From Desulfosporosinus metallidurans (GTDB taxonomy: Bacteria; Bacillota; Desulfitobacteriia; Desulfitobacteriales; Desulfitobacteriaceae), in the NCBI RefSeq assembly GCF_001936615.1, contig NZ_MLBF01000026.1, forward strand, positions 1 to 59,993: DNA of 59,993 bases, written 5' to 3'. Positions 8,901 through 17,875 of this stretch are shown one piece after another. Both the position numbers and the translations under genes were made by a program. How positions within the stretch are numbered: the first letter of the stretch is position 1; each line of letters starts with the position of its first letter. The notes under the pieces were generated by a model. It was given only the letters and a program-made list of their open reading frames with translations, did no database searches and was not told the DNA's origin.

Positions 8901-9680
8901 TTATTTTCCCTTAAAGGTCGGTTTGCGCTTTTCAATAAAGGCCTTCATGCCTTCTTTTTGATCTTCGGTTGCGAACAATAAGCTAAAGCATTTATGTTCG
9001 TATTGTAAGCCCATGTCTAAATCCATTCGCTGCCCTTCGTTGATACATGATTTTGCCATTTGAAGAGCCACAGCGCCACGATAAGTGAATTTCTTAGCCA
9101 TTTTCTTTGCTTCTGCTAATAGCTGGTCTGCAGGAACTACTTTGTTCACAAGGCCAACCCGCAAAGCCTCTTCAGCACTAATAAAGTCCCCGCTAAAGAT
9201 TAATTCTTTTGCTTTTCCGGCCCCGATCAGACGAGGCAAACGCTGGGTTCCCCCTCCGCCTGGCAAAATACCTAGTTTTATTTCTGGCAAGCCGAATTGC
9301 GCATTGTCTGCGGCAATACGAATATCTGCTACCAAGGTCAGCTCACACCCTCCGCCTAGGGCATAACCAGCTACAGCTGCAATTACGGGCTTTTTCATAT
9401 TTTCAATCAGATTAAAAGCTTGTCTTGAGGGTCTGGCATTTCCTGATACGTCAACTGCAGTTAATGATGCCATTCCCTTAATATCTGCCCCTGCGGCGAA
9501 TACTTTGTCACCACCAGTGATAATCACTGCCCGTACTGAATTATCCGCCCCCAAATTCGCAGCAGCATCTGCCAGCTCATTGAAAACCTGGCTACTTAGA
9601 GCATTGAGCACTTCTGGACGATTAAGAGTGACAGTCGCAATTCCTTCTTCAATTTCCACAATTATCGTTTCGTAAGCCAA
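8901..9680 (-). CDS. crt: Enoyl-CoA hydratase (crotonase)
   Basis: 259 aa. Hydrates crotonyl-CoA to 3-hydroxybutyryl-CoA. The oxyanion-hole motif [10 protein letters not shown] and both catalytic glutamates are visible ([12 protein letters not shown] and [16 protein letters not shown]). The start is a TTG 8 bp after a GGGAGG ribosome site. It is part of the leftward operon; the 241-bp gap before the next gene contains neither a recognisable terminator nor a sigma-54 promoter. With Hbd and thiolase it takes crotonyl-CoA to acetyl-CoA. Confidence 0.92.
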   Translation of the reverse strand: MAYETIIVEIEEGIATVTLNRPEVLNALSSQVFNELADAAANLGADNSVRAVIITGGDKVFAAGADIKGMASLTAVDVSGNARPSRQAFNLIENMKKPVIAAVAGYALGGGCELTLVADIRIAADNAQFGLPEIKLGILPGGGGTQRLPRLIGAGKAKELIFSGDFISAEEALRVGLVNKVVPADQLLAEAKKMAKKFTYRGAVALQMAKSCINEGQRMDLDMGLQYEHKCFSLLFATEDQKEGMKAFIEKRKPTFKGK

Positions 9681-9841
9681 TTTTATTACCTCCCAAATAG
9701 TTATTTATCGCCTCGTTTAAGTTTCCGGAACTCACCCCTTTCTTCAATAGCAGTTATTATTTTCATTTATTACTTAAAACCATGCCAAGTAAGATTCCTT
9801 AGGAAGGGTTACTTCAGGGATGTCCATAGCTTTATTAGGGA

Positions 9842-10711
9842 CTATTTTCCAAGAATATCTTTGACTATTTCCGGAACTTCAAAGGGCAACTCTGCCACTT
9901 TAGCTCCAGCCGAAGTCAAAGCATTCACTTTGCCTTCATAGGTTCCATTACCCCGTTCAATAATGGCCCCCGCATGTCCCATCCGCTTTCCTGGAGGTGC
10001 ACTCTTTCCAGCGATATACGCTACCACTGGTTTGGTCATTTCCTTAATATATTGAGAAGCCTCTTCTTCCGCGTTGCCGCCAATCTCACCGATCAAGACT
10101 ACGACCTTTGTTTCGGGATCTTGTTCAAATTTTCTTAAGACATCCACAAAGGTAAGACCGACCACTCTGTCTCCACCCATACCTACCACTGAAGACTGGC
10201 CGATACCCTGAGCGGTGAGATTCCCGACAATTTCGTAGGTCAACGTTCCAGAGCGAGCGACAACGCCCACGGATCCAGGGATAAAAAACTGATTCGGTGG
10301 AATACCTATCTTACATTTACCAGAAGAAACGATACCGAATGTATTTGGGCCGATCACTACGGCATTGACACGTTTGGCATAAGCGACGATTGCCATTTCA
10401 TCATGGACTGGGATATGCTCGGTAACCACCACAACGACCCTAATTCCAGCTTCTAGTGCTTCCAAGGCTGCGTCTTTGGCAATTGCAGCTGGAATAAAAA
10501 TGACGGAGGCATCGATTCGGTGGTGTCCACAGGCCGCGCGAACACTGTCATAAACGGGTATGCCTTCACTGGTGCTCCCGCCCTTGCCGGGCGAAGTGCC
10601 TGCGACAATTTTGGTGCCGCAAGCTAACATTTGCTGCGTATGGAAAAATCCCTGTTTGCCGGATATGCCTTGAACCAGAACATTCGTGGTTTCATCAATA
10701 ATAATGGCCAA
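9842..10711 (-). CDS. sucD: Succinyl-CoA ligase [ADP-forming], alpha subunit
   Basis: 289 aa, usual length. The N-terminal CoA-binding domain has [16 protein letters not shown], and the GHAGAII motif near residue 246 carries the phospho-histidine. TTG start 9 bp after AAGGAGG. It pairs with sucC, 60 bp upstream. In this operon it may conserve energy by making ATP from a CoA thioester, or may activate a dicarboxylate such as glutarate; the family normally uses succinate. Confidence 0.93.
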   Translation of the reverse strand: MAIIIDETTNVLVQGISGKQGFFHTQQMLACGTKIVAGTSPGKGGSTSEGIPVYDSVRAACGHHRIDASVIFIPAAIAKDAALEALEAGIRVVVVVTEHIPVHDEMAIVAYAKRVNAVVIGPNTFGIVSSGKCKIGIPPNQFFIPGSVGVVARSGTLTYEIVGNLTAQGIGQSSVVGMGGDRVVGLTFVDVLRKFEQDPETKVVVLIGEIGGNAEEEASQYIKEMTKPVVAYIAGKSAPPGKRMGHAGAIIERGNGTYEGKVNALTSAGAKVAELPFEVPEIVKDILGK

Positions 10712-10771
10712 TTTACTACTCCTCCTTGCCCAACTTATCGTTGTTATCAGCGTAGCTACAGTGAGCGGGCA

Positions 10772-11887
10772 TTAAGCATACGCCAACTTCACAGTCTCTT
10801 TGATTGCATCCTGCATGAAGTCATAGGCTTCAATGCCTACTTCCTTAAGAATAGCTCGTCCTGCTTCCTGGTTTGTGCCTACCAAACGGATAACCACTGG
10901 GACTGGGATGCCTACCTTCTTTTTGACGGAGGCAAATGCCCTGGCAACATCATCGCAACGTGTAATTCCGCCAAAGATATTGATGATGATCGACTTAGGA
11001 TTTCTGGATAAGATGAGTTCAAGCGCCTTAGCCGTGCCTTCTTCCCCTGTGCCGCCGCCAGCATCAAGGAAGTTTGCAGGTTTCCCGCCGAAATGAGTTA
11101 GTGTATCTAATGTGCCCATTGTAATTCCAGCACCATTGGCCATTACGCCAATGTCCCCGTCCAATTCTACAAAAGCAAGACCTAGATCGTGAGCCGCTTT
11201 TTCGGTTTTCGTACGTTCTTCCACTCTTGGAAGGTCTACTTGGCGGTAGAGCGCCTCGTCGTCGATAGTCACCTTGGAATCCGCTGCTATGACTTTATCA
11301 CCGCTGATCACGAGTGGATTAATTTCAACCAGTTCTGCATCTTTTTGGGTAAATACTTTGTATAATGTTTTGATAATCGATACAAGTTCTTTTCCCTGGG
11401 GACTCTTTAAACCAATACCCATTCTTCTTACAATCTCATTGGCGATAAATCCTTGCATGCCCAGTTCAACATCAATATGTTGTTTAACAATATACTCTTC
11501 AGCAACTTCTTCAATATCCATCCCACCGTGGGATGAGGCAATGAACACTGGTTTTTTGGCTGTACCGTCGATGGTAATGGACAGATAGAGTTCTTTGTCG
11601 ATTTGCAGCTTTTCTTCCACCAGGAGAATGTTTACGGGCAGACCCTGGATCGTCATGCCGAATAATTCTTGTGCTGCAGCTCTCGCTTCTTCTGGATTTT
11701 CGGCAAATTTGATGCCCCCGGCTTTACCCCTCTTACCCGATAAAACTTGAGACTTAATCACGACAGCACTACCAATTTCTTTTGCTACTTGTGCAGCATC
11801 ATCTGGGTTGCTAACCATTCTCCCCTTTGGCACTGGAAGTCCGAACTCGGCGAAAATTTCCTTCCCCATGTATTCGAACATTTTCAC
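10772..11887 (-). CDS. sucC: Succinyl-CoA ligase [ADP-forming], beta subunit
   Basis: 371 aa, slightly shorter than the usual 385-390. It has an N-terminal ATP-grasp fold (VVIKSQVLSGKRGKAGGIKFA, nucleotide lysines) and a C-terminal CoA-ligase domain with GGGTGEEGTAKALELIL and NIFGGITRCD. GTG start behind GGGAGAG. It forms a heterodimer with SucD. The location directly after the biotin-ligase gene ties it to the glutaconyl-CoA decarboxylase operon rather than to a TCA-cycle operon. Confidence 0.92.
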   Translation of the reverse strand: MKMFEYMGKEIFAEFGLPVPKGRMVSNPDDAAQVAKEIGSAVVIKSQVLSGKRGKAGGIKFAENPEEARAAAQELFGMTIQGLPVNILLVEEKLQIDKELYLSITIDGTAKKPVFIASSHGGMDIEEVAEEYIVKQHIDVELGMQGFIANEIVRRMGIGLKSPQGKELVSIIKTLYKVFTQKDAELVEINPLVISGDKVIAADSKVTIDDEALYRQVDLPRVEERTKTEKAAHDLGLAFVELDGDIGVMANGAGITMGTLDTLTHFGGKPANFLDAGGGTGEEGTAKALELILSRNPKSIIINIFGGITRCDDVARAFASVKKKVGIPVPVVIRLVGTNQEAGRAILKEVGIEAYDFMQDAIKETVKLAYA

Positions 11888-11960
11888 GGTTCAATTCTCT
11901 CCCTCTTTTACTAATGTACTATTACAACTTGTTGAGCTTAATCTTGGAACGCAAACCAAA

Positions 11961-12788
11961 CTATTTAGTGTCTCCACCATAATGGGTCCTACCCAAACTA
12001 AGATCTTCAGCCAAAAATTCCTCTGATGATCCGTCGGGAAAATCTATGATAAGCCCACCTCTCTCGCTAATATCAACAGCTAAACCATGTTTAAGGTCAT
12101 TTCCCTTATTGATATTAACTTCACGCCCTAAAGTGACATTGTTAGCTATCCACTTCGTTCTAAGAAATGAATGCCCTTCTTCTATAAAACGCTTATAATG
12201 CTCATCCCAAAGGATAATGAATTTCTCAAGCAATCTCAGACGAGAAAATTTCTGACCGAGCTCTAACTTAAGTGAAGTGCCTGTTTCTCTGCAATCAGGG
12301 GGAAGTTGATCATAAGTTTGGTTAACATTAATCCCAACGCCCATGATGACATACAATGGCGCATGACCGGAGAAACTGCTTTGAGCGAGAATCCCGCAAA
12401 CCTTTTTACCACCGATGACAATGTCATTCGGCCATTTGATTCCCGCTTCGCAGCCTGTCGTTTTTCGTATAGTTTCTGCGACTGCAACTCCGCAAAGAAG
12501 TGTAAGTTGAGGAATCAACTGCACATTAATTTTAGGTCTTAGTATCATGGACATTAAGATTCCTTGACCTGCCGGACATGCCCACTGGCGTTTCATCCTC
12601 CCCATTCCGGAAGTCTGTGAACTACTCAGAACGATAGTGCCCTCAATGGCTCCTGAACGTGCCATATGTTGAGCAATACTATTGGTAGAGGATACTTCAC
12701 GAAATAGGAATAGATCCTTTTCTAGTATTCTAAGATATTTGTATGGTAAAGCCATTTCTTCACTAACATTAGTATCAATGGTTAACAA
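11961..12788 (-). CDS. birA: Biotin--[carboxyl carrier] protein ligase, no repressor domain
   Basis: 275 aa. Makes biotinyl-AMP and attaches biotin to the carrier lysine. The catalytic domain is evident from GRMKRQWACPAGQGILMSM, the GIKWPNDI motif and GVGINVNQT. The N-terminal winged-helix domain of bifunctional BirA is absent, so this is an enzyme only. TTG start with GGGGGG 8 bp upstream. It lies between gcdA and sucC, so its obvious client is the 69-residue biotin carrier at 15931-16140. A general housekeeping ligase role cannot be excluded. Confidence 0.9.
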   Translation of the reverse strand: MLTIDTNVSEEMALPYKYLRILEKDLFLFREVSSTNSIAQHMARSGAIEGTIVLSSSQTSGMGRMKRQWACPAGQGILMSMILRPKINVQLIPQLTLLCGVAVAETIRKTTGCEAGIKWPNDIVIGGKKVCGILAQSSFSGHAPLYVIMGVGINVNQTYDQLPPDCRETGTSLKLELGQKFSRLRLLEKFIILWDEHYKRFIEEGHSFLRTKWIANNVTLGREVNINKGNDLKHGLAVDISERGGLIIDFPDGSSEEFLAEDLSLGRTHYGGDTK

Positions 12789-12902
12789 CCCACAATCCCC
12801 CCCTTTCGTAAAGAATATTTTTTCAAAAACGAGTGGTCAAAGAGGTAATACATGGAATATTGCGAATATTATATGTACTATGATTTTACGTTATCGAAAA
12901 AC

Positions 12903-14645
12903 TTATCCTTTAATAACTCTCGGTGTCAACATCTGATGAACTGCACAAATGGAGGTTGGATTCTGATAATAGGACCCCACAAAGGCTTGACAGTATTTAC
13001 GCAAATTCCCATAATAAACAATTTCATCAACCCAACCCTTTTTAGCGCAATATCCGGGTCTGGATTTATCATAGTAATCTTTGATCATATCGTTCATCTT
13101 CTGAATCGTCGGTTCTAAGGATTTACCTTCATCCTTATCTTTGACTAAACGTCTTGCATAGGATGCGGCTGCAGCTGTTTCTCCATGCATGACGTAAACT
13201 TCTGTAGTAGCAGTACCAAGCGTAAAAACATTATTGTTATTAGCTTGTGGGCCTCCTAATACATAGTGGGCTGCTGCCGTACCTTTCCTTAGGATAATAC
13301 CCATCATGGGGAGATCCGACTGTTCTATAGAATAAATCAAGGACATGCCCAATCCCAACATCTCCGCCTGTTCAGCGGTGTCCCCAACGTCAATTCCAGT
13401 TGTATCCTGTACCCAGATAAGGGGAATTCGATCACGACCACAGAACGTCACAAACTCGTTCATTTTGATCAGCCCATCGCGGTATAGTTTCCCACCAATT
13501 CCTTGATAATCCGCATATTTTGGATAACCCTTGCCCAATATCCCCTGATTGTTGGCAATAAATCCACACAGGAAGCCGTCAATTTTGGCTAACCCACAAT
13601 ATACTTCAGGACCATAGTCGGGTTTGAACTCCATGTGTTCACTGTTATCAAATAGCCTGGCCAATACTTCATGCATTGGATAAACTCTTTTCTGGTTGAT
13701 AGGTACTAAACTATAGAGATCTGAAGCAGGGAATTTAGGTTCAGCAGGATCGGCAACTCTGAAAAAGTCTTTGGCATAAGCAGGCAGATCCATCATGTAT
13801 TTTTTAATATCGTCCAGAACTTCTTGTTCCGTGTCACAGACATCTCTCATAAAACCGGTTCCATTGTGATGAATTTCTACTCTACCAGGGGGAGTCGCCT
13901 TAGATTTACGTGTTTGCTCGATCAAATTTTCGGCAGCTTCTTCATCGACATACCCTTTGGGGTTCATCCCACCGACTATGCCACCGCCGCCAACTGCCAT
14001 ATTGGCATTTTTATGAGCAATTATTATGGTTGGACTTATCGAATGATAACCGCCACCGGCAGGGTTCGTTCCATAGATGCCGACGATAATTGGTATTCCA
14101 AGCTTTTGAAGTTCAGCATGACGAAAGAAGGGTGTACCGCTTCCTCTCCTGTTGGCGTAAAGCTCTTCTTGTTCCATTAACTTAGCGCCACTGCAATTGA
14201 GCACCCAAACCAACGGAAGGTGCAGCCTTTTGGCTATATCAGTCACTCGGAGGACATTGTCTGCCTGTCCGGCAAGCCATGCTCCCGCCATAACTTTATT
14301 GTTCGAAGCTATGATGACAGCCCATTTACCGGAAATTCTACCCAAGCCGTCAATAACCCCGGTATTCTGCTCTTCATTATTAGCTGGGTCATAGATAGTA
14401 TGCAATGGACACCAAGTGCCCGGATCAACCAAGTACTCAATGCGTTGCCAAGCGGACATTTCTCCTTTTTTGTTCAAAGCCTCCGTTGCTTTGCCCGAAT
14501 TTTTGACCCGCTCAACCTCTTTAGCGATCTCGGCTTCTACATTTTTAATGTCTTCGACATTCTGCTCGAGAGTGCGGGCTAATGCCTTACCAATACTGGG
14601 CATTTCCCTAAAATAGGGATGAAGTGAATATCCATAGTCTCCCAT
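12903..14645 (-). CDS. gcdA: Glutaconyl-CoA decarboxylase, carboxyltransferase (alpha) subunit
   Basis: 580 aa. Transfers the carboxyl group of glutaconyl-CoA to biotin, releasing crotonyl-CoA. The length and N-terminal region (SIGKALARTLEQN onward) match Acidaminococcus GcdA (about 587 aa) rather than the shorter methylmalonyl-CoA MmdA (about 510 aa). The duplicated crotonase-like carboxyltransferase core includes GIYGTNPAGGGYHSISPT, GGMNPKGYVD, WVQDTTGIDVGDTAEQAE and LRKGTAAAHYVLGGPQ. GGGAGG precedes the ATG by 7 bp. The gene lies 41 bp after the acyl-CoA dehydrogenase gene. Together with gcdB and gcdC the product forms a Na+-exporting membrane decarboxylase. Confidence 0.93.
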   Translation of the reverse strand: MGDYGYSLHPYFREMPSIGKALARTLEQNVEDIKNVEAEIAKEVERVKNSGKATEALNKKGEMSAWQRIEYLVDPGTWCPLHTIYDPANNEEQNTGVIDGLGRISGKWAVIIASNNKVMAGAWLAGQADNVLRVTDIAKRLHLPLVWVLNCSGAKLMEQEELYANRRGSGTPFFRHAELQKLGIPIIVGIYGTNPAGGGYHSISPTIIIAHKNANMAVGGGGIVGGMNPKGYVDEEAAENLIEQTRKSKATPPGRVEIHHNGTGFMRDVCDTEQEVLDDIKKYMMDLPAYAKDFFRVADPAEPKFPASDLYSLVPINQKRVYPMHEVLARLFDNSEHMEFKPDYGPEVYCGLAKIDGFLCGFIANNQGILGKGYPKYADYQGIGGKLYRDGLIKMNEFVTFCGRDRIPLIWVQDTTGIDVGDTAEQAEMLGLGMSLIYSIEQSDLPMMGIILRKGTAAAHYVLGGPQANNNNVFTLGTATTEVYVMHGETAAAASYARRLVKDKDEGKSLEPTIQKMNDMIKDYYDKSRPGYCAKKGWVDEIVYYGNLRKYCQAFVGSYYQNPTSICAVHQMLTPRVIKG

Positions 14646-14686
14646 TATAAATCCTCCCTTTTAGACATGAACGTCAGTCAATAACT

Positions 14687-15844
14687 TTAACGGTTTGGTT
14701 GGTAGCCAAGTTCAATTTTGGAGATAATCTGCATGTGGATATTGGATGTCCCTTCCAGGGTTTCAAATTGTTTGGCATCACGAAGCCACCTACCGCACGG
14801 ATATTCGGTTGAATAGCCATACGAACCGTAGATTTTCATGGCCATGTTGGCAGCATGCACTGCTGCGTTACAGCCGGATAGTTTAGCAAGTGAAGTTGCC
14901 TGTTGGTTCGGTAATTTATTCTCTTTTAGCCAAGCGGCTCGGTAAACGAGATTTTTGGCAGCTTCATCTTCAAGTTTCATTTCAGCAATCTGCTGCTGGA
15001 TCATTTGGAACTTACCAATTTGTTTACCGAACTGAGTACGCTCATTAGCATATTGAACTGCACCCTCTAGACATGCCGCTGAAAGCGCTGCTGAACCGGT
15101 TGCACAACCCATACGAGTGTTATTTAACATCCACATACAAATTTGAAAACCTTTATTAAGTGGCCCTAAGAGGTTTTCTTTGGGAATGACTGCATTTTCA
15201 AATACCAGTTCTGATGTTGGAGCCGGCCACATGCCAACTTTCTTCAAAATTGGGATTCTGGTAATGCCTGGAGTATTATTGTAATCCACTATTAAGCAGG
15301 ATAGTCCCTTTGCTCCTGCGCCTTTTTCGGTGATGGCATAGACAAGTCCAACATCGCAAGTGTGTCCACCGGATATCCACATTTTAGTGCCGTTTAGCAA
15401 CCAGTGGTCACCCTTATCTTCGGCAAATGACTTCATACTAGCTACATCGGAACCTGAATTGGCTTCGGTCATCGCAAAGCTGCCTACGGATTTTCCACTA
15501 ACCAACCCTGGGATATACTTTTGCTTTTGTTCCTCGGTACCCCATTCATTAATGGTCATTGCTGGTCCCCAGCAATTGCCGCTAACACTTAATCTCCAGG
15601 AAGTATGAACTTTTGCTATTTCATATAAGGCCGTGACAGCTTCCATCCAACCCATTCCGTTTCCGCCATACTCCTCTGGTATGCTCCATCCTAACAAACC
15701 CAAATCGCCCATTTTGCTTAGAATCTCTCTGCGATAATAGTGATTTTCTTCATCTTCTTCAACATAAGGAGCAATTTCCTTTTCAGCAAAATCACGGGCC
15801 ATATCCTGAACCATTCTTTGTTCTTCGGATAATCCAAAATCCAT
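14687..15844 (-). CDS. Acyl-CoA dehydrogenase, probable glutaryl-CoA dehydrogenase (non-decarboxylating)
   Basis: 385 aa FAD enzyme. The motifs FAMTEANSGSDVAS, GTKMWISGGHT, YGSYGYSTEYP and ETLEGTSNIHMQ are intact, and the Glu of LEGT is the expected base. ATG 15844 is chosen because AGAGG lies 7 bp upstream; the longer frame runs back through an intergenic hairpin and a tandem repeat. It lies between gcdC and gcdA, a position that argues for production of their substrate glutaconyl-CoA from glutaryl-CoA. That assignment is contextual; a general short-chain dehydrogenase is the alternative. Confidence 0.8.
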   Translation of the reverse strand: MDFGLSEEQRMVQDMARDFAEKEIAPYVEEDEENHYYRREILSKMGDLGLLGWSIPEEYGGNGMGWMEAVTALYEIAKVHTSWRLSVSGNCWGPAMTINEWGTEEQKQKYIPGLVSGKSVGSFAMTEANSGSDVASMKSFAEDKGDHWLLNGTKMWISGGHTCDVGLVYAITEKGAGAKGLSCLIVDYNNTPGITRIPILKKVGMWPAPTSELVFENAVIPKENLLGPLNKGFQICMWMLNNTRMGCATGSAALSAACLEGAVQYANERTQFGKQIGKFQMIQQQIAEMKLEDEAAKNLVYRAAWLKENKLPNQQATSLAKLSGCNAAVHAANMAMKIYGSYGYSTEYPCGRWLRDAKQFETLEGTSNIHMQIISKIELGYQPNR

Positions 15845-15878
15845 AGAATTTCCTCTCCTCCTGTGGATATTTAGAACT

Positions 15879-15903
15879 GCCCTCAACTTTTGAGATTGAG
15901 GGC
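15879..15903 (-). other. Intergenic hairpin after gcdC
   Basis: GCCCTCAA/TTGAGGGC stem, 9-nt loop, between gcdC and the acyl-CoA dehydrogenase gene, with no T-run on the minus strand. It could stabilise or cut the mRNA so that the small carrier is made in excess. Confidence 0.5.
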
Positions 15904-15926
15904 TTAAAGGCATTCTTAAAGGCATT
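15903..15926. repeat. Tandem duplication of a 12-mer
   Basis: CTTAAAGGCATT occurs twice in succession at 15903-15914 and 15915-15926, just past the gcdC stop codon. It looks like a recent slippage duplication. Confidence 0.75.
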
Positions 15927-15930
15927 AGAT

Positions 15931-16140
15931 TTACTCAATTACCGCTAGGACATCCCCTTCTTGCACTCGATCTCCAACTTTAACATTGATTACTTTCACC
16001 GTTCCCGCATCGCCAAATACCGGATTCTCCATTTTCATGGCCTCAATTATGAAGAGTTCATCGTCTTCCGAAACTTCTTGACCTACCTTTATATTGACCT
16101 CAAGAATTTTACCTGCAATTGGGCTATCTAAACTCGCCAT
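15931..16140 (-). CDS. gcdC: Minimal biotin carrier protein of glutaconyl-CoA decarboxylase
   Basis: 69 aa, consisting of only the biotinyl/lipoyl beta-barrel with the EAMKMEN biotinylation site (Lys at about residue 36). Classical GcdC is about twice as long because of an Ala/Pro-rich linker, which is absent here. The ATG follows an AGGAGGAA ribosome site. First gene of the leftward operon behind the sigma-54 promoter at 16283-16300. It carries CO2 on biotin from GcdA to the membrane subunit GcdB. Confidence 0.9.
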   Translation of the reverse strand: MASLDSPIAGKILEVNIKVGQEVSEDDELFIIEAMKMENPVFGDAGTVKVINVKVGDRVQEGDVLAVIE

Positions 16141-16282
16141 TGTTTATTCCTCCTAAAAGTTTAGTCAAAACCACTGGACCTATATCTCCTCTCTTTAGTC
16201 CCTTAAAATTTTATATTTTGTAAAGATTCTGTTTGTCGCGATATTGTCTACTTTTCTGCGACTGCTATTTGCAAAATTAAAT

Positions 16283-16300
16283 ATGCAAAAAACATGCCAA
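16283..16300 (-). promoter_or_regulatory. Sigma-54 promoter of the leftward gcdC operon
   Basis: The minus strand reads TTGGCAT-GTTTT-TTGCAT with the required 12-bp GG-to-GC spacing, about 145 bp above the gcdC start. No terminator or other promoter was found as far as 2847, so one transcript could cover gcdC through the long acyl-CoA dehydrogenase gene. Confidence 0.82.
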
Positions 16301-16344
16301 CATATATACAATATATGCGAAAAACAGGAATCTCATTGAGTCAC

Positions 16345-16362
16345 TTGGCATGATAATTGCTA
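16345..16362 (+). promoter_or_regulatory. Sigma-54 promoter of gcdB
   Basis: The plus strand reads TTGGCAT-GATAA-TTGCTA with 12-bp GG-to-GC spacing, 152 bp above gcdB. It is arranged back-to-back with the promoter at 16283-16300, only 45 bp away. The rest of 16141-16513 is AT-rich; a GTCGC...GCGAC inverted repeat around 16233-16263 could be an activator site, but this is not established. Confidence 0.82.
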
Positions 16363-16513
16363 TCTCTTTAATTTGATGAATATTAAAAGATAGTGCACGG
16401 TTTGCCCTTCGTAAGAGTTTGATTTTCGAGAAAGGGGGAAGGACAGCGTTCTCATAATCACTCAGTACTATTTGATTGCTTATCAGGACTTACTAATTTA
16501 GAAGGAGAAAGAT

Positions 16514-17638
16514 ATGGAAATTTTAAGTATGATTAAGGCGATGGGGCAAGGAACAGGGCTTGCTCATTTTACTCCGGCTCATATAATCATGTTACTTTTT
16601 GGAATATTATTTATATGGTTTGGGATCGTAAAGAAATACGAACCTTTTCTGCTTGTTCCTCTAGGAATCGGATGCATCCTGGTAAACATTCCTGGTACTG
16701 GTTTAATGAGTCCCGGTGGGCTTCTGTTCTATAACTACCAAGGTATAGCTTTAGTCATTTACCCCCCTTTAATATTTTTGGGAGTTGGGGCTATGACAGA
16801 CTTCGGACCTTTAATTGCCAATCCGAGTACAATCATCCTTGGGGCTGCTGCACATTTAGGCATCTTTATCGCCTTAATCGGGGCCAAACTTTTGGGCTTC
16901 AGTATTGCTGAGTCCAGTGCCATTGGGATCATTGGAGGAGCAGATGGTCCTATGGCAATTTACGTAGCAACCAAACTGGCTCCCCATTTACTCGGTCCGA
17001 TTGCAGTTGCCGCATACTCATATATGGCGTTACTTCCATTAATTCAACCACCCATTATGAAAGCGTTGGTTCCAATGGAAGAAAGAAAAATCGCTATGGA
17101 GAAAATGAGACCCGTATCAAGACGTGAAAAAATTATTTTTCCCATCATGATGATAATTATTGTTTTGGTGCTATTACCACCCATTGCACCCTTAATTTCT
17201 TGTTTAATGTTGGGCAATTTGATACGAGAATCAGGTGTAATGGATAGGGTATCTGCCACTATAGGGGGGGTATTTTTAGACATCATCACCGTTTTTATTG
17301 CGGTTGCTATCGGTTCAACCATGAGTGCGGAAAACTTTGTTAATCTCCAAACTCTGAAAATTGTGACTCTTGGTCTGATAGCTTTTTGTTCCGGCTCAGC
17401 TAGTGGAGTCCTTTGGGCGAGACTTATGTGCAAGATGAGTGGAGGAAAAATTAATCCCCTAATTGGTTCTGCCGGTATTGCGGCTGTTCCAATGGCAGCA
17501 CGGGTATCACATACTGTTGCGATACAATACAATAAACGCAATTACTTAATAATGCATGCCATGGGCCCAAATCTAGCGGGTGTTTTAGGAACTGCTGTGG
17601 CAGGTGGAATTATGCTTACTTTATTGGGGGTGTTTTAA
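16514..17638 (+). CDS. gcdB: Glutaconyl-CoA decarboxylase, Na+-translocating membrane (beta) subunit
   Basis: 374 aa, OadB/GcdB/MmdB family. Decarboxylates carboxybiotin and pumps Na+ out. The protein is almost entirely hydrophobic helices, and family-typical polar stretches are visible: GVGAMTDFGPLIANPS near residue 90 (family Asp), IGIIGGADGPMAIY near 137, and GSAGIAAVPMAARVSH near 320. AGAAGGAG ribosome site before the ATG. Transcribed divergently from gcdA and gcdC and followed 1 bp later by a small membrane-protein gene. Confidence 0.92.
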   Translation: MEILSMIKAMGQGTGLAHFTPAHIIMLLFGILFIWFGIVKKYEPFLLVPLGIGCILVNIPGTGLMSPGGLLFYNYQGIALVIYPPLIFLGVGAMTDFGPLIANPSTIILGAAAHLGIFIALIGAKLLGFSIAESSAIGIIGGADGPMAIYVATKLAPHLLGPIAVAAYSYMALLPLIQPPIMKALVPMEERKIAMEKMRPVSRREKIIFPIMMIIIVLVLLPPIAPLISCLMLGNLIRESGVMDRVSATIGGVFLDIITVFIAVAIGSTMSAENFVNLQTLKIVTLGLIAFCSGSASGVLWARLMCKMSGGKINPLIGSAGIAAVPMAARVSHTVAIQYNKRNYLIMHAMGPNLAGVLGTAVAGGIMLTLLGVF

Positions 17639-17639
17639 A

Positions 17640-17801
17640 TTGGCAATCATTCCAGATACTCTTTCAGGGGCACTCGTATTAAGTGTATTTGATTTTATCG
17701 CTTGTTTTTTTGTACTTTGGGGGATCAGTTTCCTTATCAGGGGTCTCGGTTTAATTAGTAGTAAATTCCCCGAATCGACAGAAGCGTGTAAAAAAAGTTA
17801 G
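17640..17801 (+). CDS. Very small membrane protein, likely decarboxylase delta/gamma-type subunit
   Basis: 53 aa starting at TTG 17640, which follows the gcdB stop codon by a single base and has GGGGGTG about 8 bp upstream inside gcdB. One transmembrane helix at about residues 10-35, then a short polar tail. OadG/GcdD subunits that hold the complex together have the same topology but are longer and carry a linker. The assignment rests on position, topology and size; sequence similarity could not be tested. Confidence 0.65.
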   Translation: MAIIPDTLSGALVLSVFDFIACFFVLWGISFLIRGLGLISSKFPESTEACKKS

Positions 17802-17875
17802 TAATAAAACAAACCACCCTTATAGAAAATTAGCGTGTATTTGAAATATACGTTAATACAGGAGGCTGGGTTCAA

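Noticed and set aside
9771..9805. Possible fifth sigma-54 promoter upstream of crt (GCCAAG...TTCC pattern)
   Set aside because: The GC and CC dinucleotides are 13 rather than 12 bp apart and the flanks do not match the consensus.
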